A stretch of 64,000 bases of DNA from Pedobacter sp. Leaf41. GTDB lineage: Bacteria; Bacteroidota; Bacteroidia; Sphingobacteriales; Sphingobacteriaceae. The stretch is from contig NZ_LMLE01000001.1 in the NCBI RefSeq assembly GCF_001422545.1, positions 249,373-313,372 on the forward strand. The letters are read 5' to 3'. Position numbers and translations under genes: made by a program. This document shows, piece after piece, positions 51,770 through 61,145 of this stretch; position 1 is the stretch's first letter; each line of letters begins with the position of its first letter. The notes below the pieces were generated by a model. The model saw only the letters and a program-made list of their open reading frames with translations. It did no database searches and was not told where the DNA came from.

Positions 51770-51832
51770 TTTGCCAACTGGCTTTGAAGAATTGACCATT
51801 TTTGAATCGTTGAATTAAAATTAAACCTAAAA

Positions 51833-52582
51833 ATGAACTTAAACTGTATTGTTGTTGATGATGAGCCATTAGCGCTTGATATTTTGGAAGATTATATCTC
51901 CAAAGTTCCGTTTTTAACGATGGTGAAGCGATGCGAAAATCCAATTGAAGCATTGCAGGTTGTTCAGGGTGGGGGTATTGATCTGGTGTTTTTAGATATT
52001 CAAATGCCAGAGCTAACGGGGATTCAGTTTTTAAAAATCGCGGGAACTAAATGCAATTATATTTTAACTACAGCATACCCACAGTACGCCTTGGAAAGTT
52101 ACGATTTAAATGTTTCTGACTATTTGCTGAAACCCATTGCTTTCGATCGCTTTTACAAAGCAGTAGAGAAGGTTCACAAACAGCATAAGCCAGTAGAAGC
52201 GCCCGCAAGTGTAGCACAGCCAATTATTACTCCGGCAGCTTTCTCTGCACCACCCAATCCCGTTCAGGATTATATTTTTGTAAAAACAGAACATAAAATT
52301 CAGAAAATCTACCTTCACGATATTTTGTATATCGAAGGATTGAAAGACTACATTTCAATATTCACCAGGGATGAACGCATCATTACGCTCCAAAGCATGA
52401 AGAAAATGGAAGAGGCGTTACCACAGAGTCAGTTCATTCGTGTACATAAATCGTACATTGTGGCTGTTGATAAAATTGAAAGTATTGAGCGCAGTAGGAT
52501 TACCATTAACACCAAAATAATTCCGGTAGGAGACACTTATCGCGATGAATTTTTCAGGGTTATTGGCAACAAGAATATTTAA
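51833..52582 (+). CDS. LytTR family response regulator
   Basis: 249 residues. Receiver domain with VVDDEPLALDIL, phospho-acceptor in LVFLDIQMPELTG near 55 and YLLKPIAFDRF near 102. A Pro/Ala linker (~118-145) is followed by the LytTR DNA-binding domain (DYIFVKTEHKIQKIYLHDIL ... FIRVHKSYIVAVDKIESI). It is the partner of the upstream LytS kinase. The exact direct repeat at 50618-50652 is the likely target. Confidence 0.95.
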   Translation: MNLNCIVVDDEPLALDILEDYISKVPFLTMVKRCENPIEALQVVQGGGIDLVFLDIQMPELTGIQFLKIAGTKCNYILTTAYPQYALESYDLNVSDYLLKPIAFDRFYKAVEKVHKQHKPVEAPASVAQPIITPAAFSAPPNPVQDYIFVKTEHKIQKIYLHDILYIEGLKDYISIFTRDERIITLQSMKKMEEALPQSQFIRVHKSYIVAVDKIESIERSRITINTKIIPVGDTYRDEFFRVIGNKNI

Positions 52583-52606
52583 TTGCCACTCTCGAACTAA
52601 CTTCTT

Positions 52607-53353
52607 TTATAAAGTTATTTCCTGACCCAAAACTTTTCTGATTTCTGTCTCGGCTTCCAGCGTAATTTCGTTTGGCGTTTTTAGCCCTGGTTCTATCGGT
52701 TTCAAAACCGTCCATTTTAAGGCATGGCCGGTAGTTAAAGGAAACATTCCGAAGCGAACGATCTTCCACGAGTTTTCGATGGCTATTGGCACTACTAATG
52801 CGTTTGGAACTGCTTTCAAAATGGTTGCGATTCCTCCGAATTGAAATTGCTTCACCATCCCATCTTTAGCCCTGGTACCTTCAGGGAAAATAACCGTGCT
52901 CCAGTTATTTTCTTTCATTCTACGGCCAAGTTTGATAATTTCGGAAATGGCTTGTTTGTTGTCTTTTCTGTTGATATTGGCTCCACCCCCTAGGCGTAAG
53001 TTAATAGAGATAGATGGAATCCCTTTTGTAAGTTCGATTTTGGAGATAAATTTTGCACTATACTTTCTTAAAAACCAAATCAACGATGGGATATCGTACA
53101 TGCTTTGATGGTTAGCTGCAAATATGATTGGCCGATCGGTTGGGAGATCATATTCATTCCTGAAACTGATGGAATTAAATAAAAATATCTGGCAATAGGT
53201 TAAGAAGAAATTTAAAATATCAACCGACGTTTTGTGCGCTTTATAGCCAAATAATTTATAGCAAATCCATTGAATGGGATGGAAAATGCACAGCATTAAA
53301 CCAAAGAAAATGTAAAATATTGGAGTAAGTATATAGCCGAAAAATTTGCTCAT
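52607..53353 (-). CDS. 1-acyl-glycerol-3-phosphate acyltransferase (PlsC family)
   Basis: 248 residues. An N-terminal membrane segment, then NHQSMYDIPSLIWF near 80 (HxxxxD), the Lys/Ser stretch and VIFPEGTRAKDG near 155 (motif III). It acylates lysophosphatidate at the inner membrane in phospholipid synthesis. The second acyltransferase gene at 20094 is shortened, so this may be the main enzyme. It converges on the LytTR gene and lies 35 bases before the transposase gene. Confidence 0.9.
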   Translation of the reverse strand: MSKFFGYILTPIFYIFFGLMLCIFHPIQWICYKLFGYKAHKTSVDILNFFLTYCQIFLFNSISFRNEYDLPTDRPIIFAANHQSMYDIPSLIWFLRKYSAKFISKIELTKGIPSISINLRLGGGANINRKDNKQAISEIIKLGRRMKENNWSTVIFPEGTRAKDGMVKQFQFGGIATILKAVPNALVVPIAIENSWKIVRFGMFPLTTGHALKWTVLKPIEPGLKTPNEITLEAETEIRKVLGQEITL

Positions 53354-53388
53354 CTGGTTTTAAAATAAAGCAACAAAGATAATATAAA

Positions 53389-53850
53389 TTATTCTGGTTC
53401 CTTGAAGATGTATTTGTCCTCGAACTCAATTTCGAAATCTTTTAAAAATTTAGCGTACTCGCTTAGAAAGCTTTCTTTTTTGTGATGCTCTTTTTGATTG
53501 TGGATATATTGAATGACGTTTGGTAATTCGCTTTTTGAATAAGAGAACGCCCCATAACCCCCTTGCCATGAAAATTTAGATTTAGATAAATTTTGATCGT
53601 TAATCCATTTTGAACTTTCGGTTTTGACGTTTTGAATTAAGCTCGAAATAGATTGATGTGGACGTATCCCAACCAAAATGTGGATATGATCCGGCATGTT
53701 ATTGATCTGAATCATTTTATGGTTATTGTTTTGGAAGATTCCAGTGATATATTTTTGCAAATTATCCTCCCATTCTGCCCCAATTAGTGCCGCTCGGTAT
53801 TTCACTGCAAAAACAAATTGGATGTGTATTTGAGTGTAGGTGTTTGGCAT
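53389..53850 (-). CDS. IS200-like Y1 transposase, RAYT type
   Basis: 153 residues, full length for the family. TQIHIQFVFAVKYR at the N-terminus, the HUH metal site in MPDHIHILVG near 62-71 and the catalytic-type Tyr in NVIQYIHNQKEHH near 113, then a C-terminal extension. Such enzymes cut and rejoin single-stranded DNA at hairpins. No IS200/IS605 accessory gene is present. Immediately upstream lies an array of short palindromes (53879-54402), so it is better described as a REP-associated transposase. Single copy in the window. Confidence 0.88.
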   Translation of the reverse strand: MPNTYTQIHIQFVFAVKYRAALIGAEWEDNLQKYITGIFQNNNHKMIQINNMPDHIHILVGIRPHQSISSLIQNVKTESSKWINDQNLSKSKFSWQGGYGAFSYSKSELPNVIQYIHNQKEHHKKESFLSEYAKFLKDFEIEFEDKYIFKEPE

Positions 53851-53878
53851 ATCATTTTTTAATGAATATAACCAATTT

Positions 53879-54402
53879 TCATGATAGCTTGGGTTAATAT
53901 TTTGATGTTTGTTTTCATGAAACGTTCCTACGGAACGAAAATGTATGGTGCATATTTTCTACCGAGGAGATGTTCCTATGGAACATGTGACATCCGGTTT
54001 TGGTATATATCATTAAAATCAAGGCATAAATTTTCATTTTTTTAAGCGCCCAAATATCCCGTAGGGATATCTCCTTGGTAGAAAGAATTCGTGGTTTTTC
54101 ATGTTCCGTTAGGAACATTTCATGATAGCTTGGGGTAATATTTTGATGTTTATTTTTATGAAACGTTCCTACGGAACGAAAATGTATGGTGCATAATTGT
54201 TCTACCGAGGAAATGTTCCTACGGAACATGAGGTAAAAAAGAATTATCCATTTTGAGAAAACATCAAAAGCACCTAACTACGCAGGTAGTTATCTTCAAT
54301 CAAGGCATAAATTTCATTTTTTCTAAGCGCCCAAATATCCCGTAGGGATATCTCCTCGGTAGAAAAAAAAATGGTTTTTCATGTTCCGTTAGGAACATTT
54401 TA
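53879..54402. repeat. tandem palindrome array next to the transposase
   Basis: Two units offset by 241 bases, each with four palindromes: CGTTCCTACGGAACG (53923, 54164), ATGTTCC-TAT/TAC-GGAACAT (53970, 54213), ATATCCCGTAGGGATAT (54054, 54335) and ATGTTCCGTTAGGAACAT (54101, 54381). Unit 2 has a fifth palindrome, TAACTAC-GCA-GGTAGTTA, at 54275-54292. TTTCTACCGAGGAGAT and its complement frame the middle of unit 1, so each unit can also fold as one long hairpin. Confidence 0.9.
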
Positions 54403-54416
54403 TGATAAAATAAACA

Positions 54417-54971
54417 TCAAATCAGGTTTTCCATAATCATCAGCTTCGCTTTTAAAATTGCCGCCACGCTCATTGAATCCGTAATTTCATTTTTCATCAC
54501 CATTTCGAAAGCCTCATCAAACGGGACTTTTTTAACCACTAGTTCTTCGGTTTCTTCTGGCATTGCAATGCCTTGAATCAAGCCGGTAGCTACATAAATG
54601 ATGCTTAATTCATCGCTCACTGAGTTTGACAAATGCATGCGTTGAATTTCTTTCCAGTTGCTTGCGCTCATGCCTGTTTCTTCCAGCAGTTCTCTTCTGG
54701 CACTTTCTAATGGATCTTCGCCGAGTGGTCCCCCTCCTTCGGGAATCTCCCAGCTATAAGCTTTTAACGGAAAGCGATACTGGCCTACCAACCAGGTGTT
54801 GTAATCTTCATCGAGCGGCAAGATACCAATGGCTAAGTTTTTAAAGTGTACTTCACCGTAAATTCCTTTCCCACCAGATGGATTGATCACCTGATGTTCG
54901 GTGACACTAATCCAGTTGTTGTCATATTTTAAGTTACTCTCCAGCGTTTTCCAGGGGTTTTGTTCTTCCAT
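54417..54971 (-). CDS. NUDIX hydrolase, ADP-ribose pyrophosphatase type
   Basis: 184 residues. The Nudix box GGGPLGEDPLESARRELLEETGM-like signature (GEDPLESARRELLEETGM) is complete near 78-100. GQYRFPLKAYSWEIPEGG just before it is typical of the NudF / ADP-ribose pyrophosphatase group. It hydrolyses nucleoside diphosphate derivatives in the cytoplasm. Located beside the palindrome array on the same strand as the transposase; the array may lie in its 3' region. Confidence 0.9.
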   Translation of the reverse strand: MEEQNPWKTLESNLKYDNNWISVTEHQVINPSGGKGIYGEVHFKNLAIGILPLDEDYNTWLVGQYRFPLKAYSWEIPEGGGPLGEDPLESARRELLEETGMSASNWKEIQRMHLSNSVSDELSIIYVATGLIQGIAMPEETEELVVKKVPFDEAFEMVMKNEITDSMSVAAILKAKLMIMENLI

Positions 54972-55006
54972 TACGCAAATTACAAATATCCTATCCTAAA
55001 TAAAAT

Positions 55007-57430
55007 TTATCGTCGTGTTGCTGGGGGCAGTGGTGGAATTTTTTTTGCGATCTTCGTAAATCTATAGTTTAGGCTGAATATGAAATTCTGCGTATTATTC
55101 GTAGAAAAACTTTGCAATCTAAAATTTTCACCTTCGTTATAGATGGTGTTATTTCGATTTCCAAAAATATCGTTTAAAGTAACCCTGAAATTTAATCTAT
55201 TGCTAAAAAACATTTTTCTAGCAGAGAAGCTCGAAGTTACCGAACCCTTGTTTCTTCCCTGGGCACTTAAGTTGTTGGCATAATTTAAATTTGATTCGAA
55301 AGCAGTCTTCTGTGGAAGTTGCATAGAAAAGCCAAAAGTTCCCCTAATGCTTAATCCATCTCTATTTAAAACTGAATTTAATTTTGAAGTGTAATTACTC
55401 TGAATCATACTGAAATTCCCATTGGCTGAAATTTTATTTGTTGGGCGGTAATTTCCAATTATAATCAAAGCCAGAGAATTGTTTGTCCCGACGTTATCGA
55501 AAGTGCTTTCCGATCGAGCTGAAGTAGAACCCGGAATTAAGGTAACTGTTCTAAATCTTTCAATTACGCCCTGACTAATGGAATAAGAAAGGCGAGGCGT
55601 AAAAGACCATTTCTGCCCAAATGCCCCAAAACTAATATCCATTTGGTGCGTGTATGAGGGCGAAAGGTTCGGATTACCATAAGAGATATTTAAAGTATCT
55701 ACATTATTAACCTGTGGATTCAAGGTATTTTCTCTTGGTCTATTGATACGAACGCTGTATGTTGCGCCAAAATTATAACGTTTGCGGAAAAATTTATTAA
55801 CCGAAAGGTTCGGGAAAACGCTTAGATAAGGCTTTACATTATAGTTTTCTCCTGTCGAAAGATCGAAAGCCACATCTGTTAGTTCTGTTCTAACCCCTGT
55901 TTTTACGCCCCAACCTGCATTGCGATAATTGTATGATGCATATCCAGCCAGAATGTTTTCATTGTATAAAAATTGATTACTCAACCTATCATTGGTTACA
56001 AATTGCTGCGTTTGAAAATTGAAATTCTCCACCAATAAGTCGTTGTCATTTTTTCTATAATTATAGGCAAGACCTAACTCAACTCGATCCCTTTTTTTAA
56101 ATACCGGTTTATCATAGTCCAGGTTAAAAGTAATGCCATTATTTCCAATATCATTATTGTTTTGCTGTAGTGTTGCCCGCGAAATACCAATTGGTAAATA
56201 GGAGGTGTTATAGGTTCGAAGATCTAAACTTCCATTGGTGTTAAATGTTAATCCAATCGATAGGTTTCCACCACTCGTATCAGTCTGTAGCTTGTAATCG
56301 GCATTTATTATAAAGTTGTTGCTGTTTCCATTGCCTGTATTAGCCTGGTTTCGCAATCGTTTTTCAATGAGTTGCTCACTTAAATAGCGCAGCTCGTTTG
56401 CTGAATTGGAAGAAGATGTATTATCGTTGTAATTGGTTGATAGGCGAATATTTTGCTTTGGCGTGATGTCCCAATCAAAACCCAACCTAAAATTGACACC
56501 TCTGCTTTTGCTTTTGTTGGCGCCGTTTTGATCGTAATAAAATGTCGTATCAGGAAAGAAGTTTTCTCTATAACTATTATTTTCACCCTTGCCAACGTTA
56601 TAACGATAGGCTGCACTTCCATTAATGGCATAATTTTTTCCACGGTAGGAAGCATTCGTATTGGCATTTCCATTTCCTTGCGCACCACCTGCTACGCCGA
56701 TATTACCATTAAACCCTACCTTAAACCCTTTTTTCATCACAATATTGATGATTCCTTCTCCGTCGCCACTGTATTTTGCAGGTGGGTTGGTGAGCACTTC
56801 AATTTTTTCAATTGCATCTGATGGAAGCACATTCAAAAGATCGGCAATGTTCGATGTCATATAATCAGATGGCTTTCCATCAATGAAAACACGGGTGCTT
56901 TTTTTGCCAGCAATAGTTGCATTCCCATCGATATCAACCTGTACCATGGGTACATTTTTCAAAACATCTGTTGCAGTGCTGCCTTCCGCTAATAAAGTAG
57001 AACCCACATTATAGGTTACACCGTCGGCACCAAATTCTATTGCAGGTTTCTGAACGGTAATGGTTACTTCCTGCAGCGAATTTTGCTCTGAGCTGAGTTT
57101 CAATGATCCTAAGTTTTTATCAAAATCTTTGTCAGTAATGATGATTCCGTTTACCACCAAAGGTGCATAACCAACAAAACTAATTTTAATGCGATAGTTT
57201 CCGCTTTTCAGATTTTTGATACTAAAAAAACCGTCATCATCACTTGTAGAAGTAATCAAAGGTTGTTCTGCCTCTCCAAGATATATCGAAATGATAGCTG
57301 AGGGAATAGATAAACCACCAACTTCTTCTACCACTTTGCCACTAATCGTTCCCTTTTCGGCGGCAAAAGCCATGACTCCTGAAAATAGAATCAAGAAAGT
57401 AAGACAAAATTTAGGGAGACGTTTTTTCAA
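55007..57430 (-). CDS. TonB-dependent outer-membrane receptor (OMP_b-brl_3 type), receptor 2
   Basis: 807 residues from a UUG at 57430, where KKRLPKFCLTFLILFSGVMAFAAEK forms a clear signal peptide; no ATG is available and further upstream the frame runs through the terminator of the previous gene. Order: carboxypeptidase-regulatory domain (~27-115, GTISGKVVEEVGGLSIPSA), plug (~125-240, FIDGKPSDYM ... EKIEVLTNPPAKYSGDGEG), beta barrel to the end. The plug ends INIVMKKGFKVGFNGNIGVAGG. Imports or binds an unknown ligand at the outer membrane. Paralogue of the next gene upstream. Confidence 0.9.
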   Translation of the reverse strand: MKKRLPKFCLTFLILFSGVMAFAAEKGTISGKVVEEVGGLSIPSAIISIYLGEAEQPLITSTSDDDGFFSIKNLKSGNYRIKISFVGYAPLVVNGIIITDKDFDKNLGSLKLSSEQNSLQEVTITVQKPAIEFGADGVTYNVGSTLLAEGSTATDVLKNVPMVQVDIDGNATIAGKKSTRVFIDGKPSDYMTSNIADLLNVLPSDAIEKIEVLTNPPAKYSGDGEGIINIVMKKGFKVGFNGNIGVAGGAQGNGNANTNASYRGKNYAINGSAAYRYNVGKGENNSYRENFFPDTTFYYDQNGANKSKSRGVNFRLGFDWDITPKQNIRLSTNYNDNTSSSNSANELRYLSEQLIEKRLRNQANTGNGNSNNFIINADYKLQTDTSGGNLSIGLTFNTNGSLDLRTYNTSYLPIGISRATLQQNNNDIGNNGITFNLDYDKPVFKKRDRVELGLAYNYRKNDNDLLVENFNFQTQQFVTNDRLSNQFLYNENILAGYASYNYRNAGWGVKTGVRTELTDVAFDLSTGENYNVKPYLSVFPNLSVNKFFRKRYNFGATYSVRINRPRENTLNPQVNNVDTLNISYGNPNLSPSYTHQMDISFGAFGQKWSFTPRLSYSISQGVIERFRTVTLIPGSTSARSESTFDNVGTNNSLALIIIGNYRPTNKISANGNFSMIQSNYTSKLNSVLNRDGLSIRGTFGFSMQLPQKTAFESNLNYANNLSAQGRNKGSVTSSFSARKMFFSNRLNFRVTLNDIFGNRNNTIYNEGENFRLQSFSTNNTQNFIFSLNYRFTKIAKKIPPLPPATRR

Positions 57431-57450
57431 TGTTTGGTTAGCGTTTATAA

Positions 57451-57487
57451 AAAAGGCGTTTAAAAATATCTTTTTAAACGCCTTTTT
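57451..57487 (-). terminator. terminator between the two receptor genes
   Basis: AAAAGGCGTTTAAAAA / TTTTTAAACGCCTTTT with a 4-base loop and T run, just before the receptor-2 start, so that gene needs its own promoter or readthrough. Confidence 0.85.
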
Positions 57488-57492
57488 CAAAA

Positions 57493-59985
57493 TTAAAATG
57501 AGCCTTCATCAGGACGATTGTCTTGCTGATCGTCTTTCTTCTTGGTTTTATTTAAGTTGAATGTGGTTTTTCCGAAGCGGTAAGAAAACGTTAGGTTACC
57601 CATTGTTCCTTGCATGCGTCGGGCAAAATCGATATACGTAAAGTTATCATCCGTAGTCATGCTCCATCTGCGGGTATTAAACACATCTCGAATGTTGAAA
57701 CTCAGTGATGCTTTTTTGTTAGGGAAATCGTATTTGGCTCCACCATCAATACCGTACATGGCGTTACGTTTACCTTGCGCCATTACTTCCGGCGCTCTGT
57801 AATCGGCACGAACCTGAATAGATACGTTTTTTGCTACAGTTAAATTTCCAGTGATATTTCCATTCCAGCTAAAACCACTTCTACTTGCAATGTTAAATCT
57901 TTCATCACCTTCAAATTTCTGTTGATATAAATTTACGTTCGTAGTAAAGTTTAACGCTTTAATTAAATCGAAACGACCAATTAATTCTAAACCACTATTT
58001 TGTTGACGGGTTAAGTTTTGTGGTGTTGTGGTGATAATTCCATTTGCATCAGGCACACTTCTTACCCTTTGAATAACGTCGTTAGTTTGGCGGAAATATA
58101 AGCTAGATGTTAAGGTTACCTTTTTGAAATATTTGCTGTAACCCAATTCAAAAGAGTGTACATCTTCCGGATATAAATTCGGATTACCTGCTCTGTAATT
58201 CAACGGATCGGATACATCTAAAAATGGGTTTGTATCCCATGGGCGAGGACGGTTTACACGGCGTGTATAGCTCAACTGAACGGTTTGTTCGCCTTTTAGT
58301 TTTTGCGTTAAAAATACACTTGGATATAACCTTTTGTAATGGATGTTTCCTTCACTTGCTACTAGGTTATTACCATTATATCCTTCCAGATGGGTATCTA
58401 AACGGGCATCTTCAGCTCGTAAACCGATTTGGTAACCAAAATCTTTTATCTGATTTTGATAGTTTAGGTAAAGCGCATGAACCTGATCTTTGCTGTTAAA
58501 ATCATTAATCAATTTGTTATTACGAATGTAAATTTCAGTATTGGTTAAAATCGAATCTGCATATTGATCGTTATCTCCTAAACGAATTTGGCTGCGGTAG
58601 CCGGTTTCAATTTTACCTGCCTTGCCAACTGGCAAAGTGTAATCAGCCTGGATGTTATAATTTGTGTTATCGCCAGTATTAAAAATACGCTGTAAACTTG
58701 GATTGATATTTACTTGATTTCCGTTTTGGTTGGTAAAAGTGGTGCTAAACGCCTGATCATTATTATTCGTTCCATATGAGTAACCAAAGTTGAAAGTCAA
58801 TTCCTCTTTCGGTTTTTTAAATTTTTGAACGTAATCCAAATTTAAATCATAACTGCTTCCATCACCTTTATTGGTATTGCTTCTGTTGCTTAGTAAAACC
58901 GGACTCAAATTAGAGCGCAATTGTCTGATGTCAACAAATTCATCGCGGTCATTTTCCCTTGAGTTAAAACCACCCGATAAACTTACAATGCTTTTAGGAG
59001 TGATGTAATAATCTAAACCTGCTTTAGCATTATGTCCCTTATCCAACGAAGTTGATGAAGTATTTTGGTTTGCAAAAGCAGTTGAAGTGGTTGGACTTTT
59101 ATAAGTAATATCCTGAAAGCCACCACCAATTCTATTGCCGTAACGATAGCTGTAGTTTCCGTAAAGGTTTACTTTACTATTTTGAAAACTCAAATTGGTA
59201 TTGCCATTGTAGTTGTCGCGATTACCGGCAGTTAAAGCCACAGAACCGTTAAACCCAAGTTTAGTATTTTTCTTTAGCACAATATTGATGATACCAGATT
59301 GGCCTTCCGCGTCATATTTGGATGATGGATTGGTAATTACCTCTACACTTTCGATAGAACTTGCCGGGATAGACTGGAGAATTTGCGCCACGTTACCACC
59401 GGCAATAAGTGAAGGTTTGCCATCAATTAAAACCCTAACGCCACTCGATCCACGTAGGCTTACATTTCCGTCCATATCTGTAGAAACAGAAGGAACATTT
59501 TGTAGTAAATCGCCGGCAGAACCGCCTTCGCTAATCACGCTTTGATCTACAGCAAAAATCTTTTTGTCGATGCCCATTTGCATACCTTGTTTTTGCCCGG
59601 TTACCGTAACCTCGCTTAAGATATTTCCTTTCGCGGTATTCATCTTAATATCGCCGAAGTTTAAAGTTCCGGTAGCTGAGGTAATGTTTACGTTATCGCG
59701 TACCATGGTTTGGTAGCCAACAAAACTTATTTTGAAAGTAAAAGTTCCTGTAGGTAAATCGGCCATTACAAAAGCGCCGTTTGCATCAGTTTGCGCTATT
59801 TTAGCATTTTTAGCGGTTGCTTTATCAATTAAAACAGCCGTTGCAAATGGGATGGTTTCTTGTGTTTTGGCATCTTTAAGTACACCGATTATTTTTGCCT
59901 TGCCTCCAGTTTGCGCGAAAATGTTAAAGGATAAACTTAAGAATAGAAGGGTAATTTGTATCGTCCTTGATTTAAAAATTCTCAT
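57493..59985 (-). CDS. TonB-dependent outer-membrane receptor (OMP_b-brl_3 type), receptor 1
   Basis: 830 residues. Signal peptide to FAQ (~25), a carboxypeptidase-regulatory domain (KIIGVLKDAKTQETIPFATAV ... near 32-115), a plug domain (VLIDGKPSLIAG ... SVEVITNPSSKYDAEGQSG near 185-230) and a barrel of about 590 residues; no canonical TonB box stands out. The C-terminus is Lys/Asp-rich. Same domain order as the gene downstream; likely product of tandem duplication. No SusD partner is present, so polysaccharide uptake is not indicated. Confidence 0.92.
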   Translation of the reverse strand: MRIFKSRTIQITLLFLSLSFNIFAQTGGKAKIIGVLKDAKTQETIPFATAVLIDKATAKNAKIAQTDANGAFVMADLPTGTFTFKISFVGYQTMVRDNVNITSATGTLNFGDIKMNTAKGNILSEVTVTGQKQGMQMGIDKKIFAVDQSVISEGGSAGDLLQNVPSVSTDMDGNVSLRGSSGVRVLIDGKPSLIAGGNVAQILQSIPASSIESVEVITNPSSKYDAEGQSGIINIVLKKNTKLGFNGSVALTAGNRDNYNGNTNLSFQNSKVNLYGNYSYRYGNRIGGGFQDITYKSPTTSTAFANQNTSSTSLDKGHNAKAGLDYYITPKSIVSLSGGFNSRENDRDEFVDIRQLRSNLSPVLLSNRSNTNKGDGSSYDLNLDYVQKFKKPKEELTFNFGYSYGTNNNDQAFSTTFTNQNGNQVNINPSLQRIFNTGDNTNYNIQADYTLPVGKAGKIETGYRSQIRLGDNDQYADSILTNTEIYIRNNKLINDFNSKDQVHALYLNYQNQIKDFGYQIGLRAEDARLDTHLEGYNGNNLVASEGNIHYKRLYPSVFLTQKLKGEQTVQLSYTRRVNRPRPWDTNPFLDVSDPLNYRAGNPNLYPEDVHSFELGYSKYFKKVTLTSSLYFRQTNDVIQRVRSVPDANGIITTTPQNLTRQQNSGLELIGRFDLIKALNFTTNVNLYQQKFEGDERFNIASRSGFSWNGNITGNLTVAKNVSIQVRADYRAPEVMAQGKRNAMYGIDGGAKYDFPNKKASLSFNIRDVFNTRRWSMTTDDNFTYIDFARRMQGTMGNLTFSYRFGKTTFNLNKTKKKDDQQDNRPDEGSF

Positions 59986-60195
59986 TAAATATATTATTTG
60001 TTGTGTGTTTTTGTAAAGGGAGACAAAGTAACGGCAACTAAGTTTAATTAAGGAGGCGTAACTATTTTATTACAGCCATTTTATAGTAATATTTTCGTGA
60101 GCAATTTTTGTTCAAATTTAAGGTCCAGGCATATTTGTGTTAGTTAAACAGGAAAACAATTGAACAATATTATAAATGGCCAATATCTAAATTGT

Positions 60196-60203
60196 TACTT
60201 TTG
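60196..60203 (+). promoter_or_regulatory. -7 promoter element of the 2-hydroxyacid dehydrogenase gene
   Basis: TACTTTTG matches TAnnTTTG and ends 6 bases before the ATG at 60210. No TTG at -33. Confidence 0.45.
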
Positions 60204-60209
60204 TTCGAG

Positions 60210-61136
60210 ATGAAAAAAATATTAATCGTTGATGATTTACATCCCGCTTTTAAAGAGCAGGCGGTGGCATTGGGCTATCAGGTTGATGATGAACCTGAAA
60301 TTACCAGACAGCAGACGTTAGAAAAAATAAAAGACTACGTCGGTATTGCTGTTCGTACCAAATTCAGGATTGATGCTGAGCTTTTCGCGGCGGCTCCAAA
60401 CCTGAAATTTGTGGCCCGTGCCGGTGCTGGTTTAGACAATATCGATGAGAAAATTGCTTTCGAACGAGGTATTGAGTTAATTAACGCCCCAGAAGGTAAT
60501 TGCGATGCGGTGGGCGAACATGCCACAGGTTTGCTTTTATCGCTGATGAATAACTTCCGCAGGGCTGATATGGAGATTAGAACTGGGGTTTGGGATCGCG
60601 AAGGAAACCGCGGCTACGAATTAAAAGGAAAGAAAGTTGGCATTATTGGATATGGCTTTATGGGACAAAGTTTCGCTAAAAAACTGGCTGGCTTTGAAGT
60701 TGATGTAATGGCTTATGATAAATATAAAACAGGCTTTTCTGATGCGTTCGCCCGGGAAGTAAGTATGGAAGAAATTGTAAAACACAGCGATGTGCTGAGT
60801 TTGCACATTCCACTCACTGCCGAAACCAAACAGATGGTTGACGATGAATATTTTTTCCATTTTAAAAAACCAATATTCTTTATCAATACAGCAAGAGGCG
60901 AAATTGTTAATACGAAAGCAGTACTGAACAATTTGAAATCGGGCAAAATTTTAGGTGCCGGTTTAGATGTTTTAGAAACTGAGAAGTTTCCTGCTTTGGG
61001 CGAACAAAACTGGTATAATGAATTGAAGATGAATGATAAAGTTATTTTAACACCTCATGTTGGCGGTTGGACATTTGATTCTTATCTCAAGATATCGGAA
61101 GTTTTGGCTCAAAAACTGGAGGGACTTTCTTTTTAG
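60210..61136 (+). CDS. D-2-hydroxyacid dehydrogenase (phosphoglycerate dehydrogenase-like)
   Basis: 308 residues from the ATG at 60210. N-terminal flavodoxin-like part with VARAGAGLDNIDEK, Rossmann motif GIIGYGFMGQSFAKKLAGF near 145-165 with an acidic residue (YDKYK) after it that points to NAD, substrate Arg in NTARGEIVN near 230, Glu in LETEKFPAL and catalytic His in TPHVGGWTFDS near 287. It oxidises or reduces a D-2-hydroxyacid. It lacks the ACT domain of long serine-pathway enzymes. Convergent with the DUF6157 gene. Confidence 0.88.
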   Translation: MKKILIVDDLHPAFKEQAVALGYQVDDEPEITRQQTLEKIKDYVGIAVRTKFRIDAELFAAAPNLKFVARAGAGLDNIDEKIAFERGIELINAPEGNCDAVGEHATGLLLSLMNNFRRADMEIRTGVWDREGNRGYELKGKKVGIIGYGFMGQSFAKKLAGFEVDVMAYDKYKTGFSDAFAREVSMEEIVKHSDVLSLHIPLTAETKQMVDDEYFFHFKKPIFFINTARGEIVNTKAVLNNLKSGKILGAGLDVLETEKFPALGEQNWYNELKMNDKVILTPHVGGWTFDSYLKISEVLAQKLEGLSF

Positions 61137-61145
61137 ACTCTTGAA

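Noticed and set aside
53915-54229. 104-codon open frame on the minus strand across the palindrome array
   Set aside because: It runs through repeat unit 1 and into unit 2, so its product is itself repetitive and matches nothing; no start context.
53879-54402. CRISPR array
   Set aside because: The repeats are palindromes of four different kinds at unequal spacing, without equal unique spacers or cas genes.
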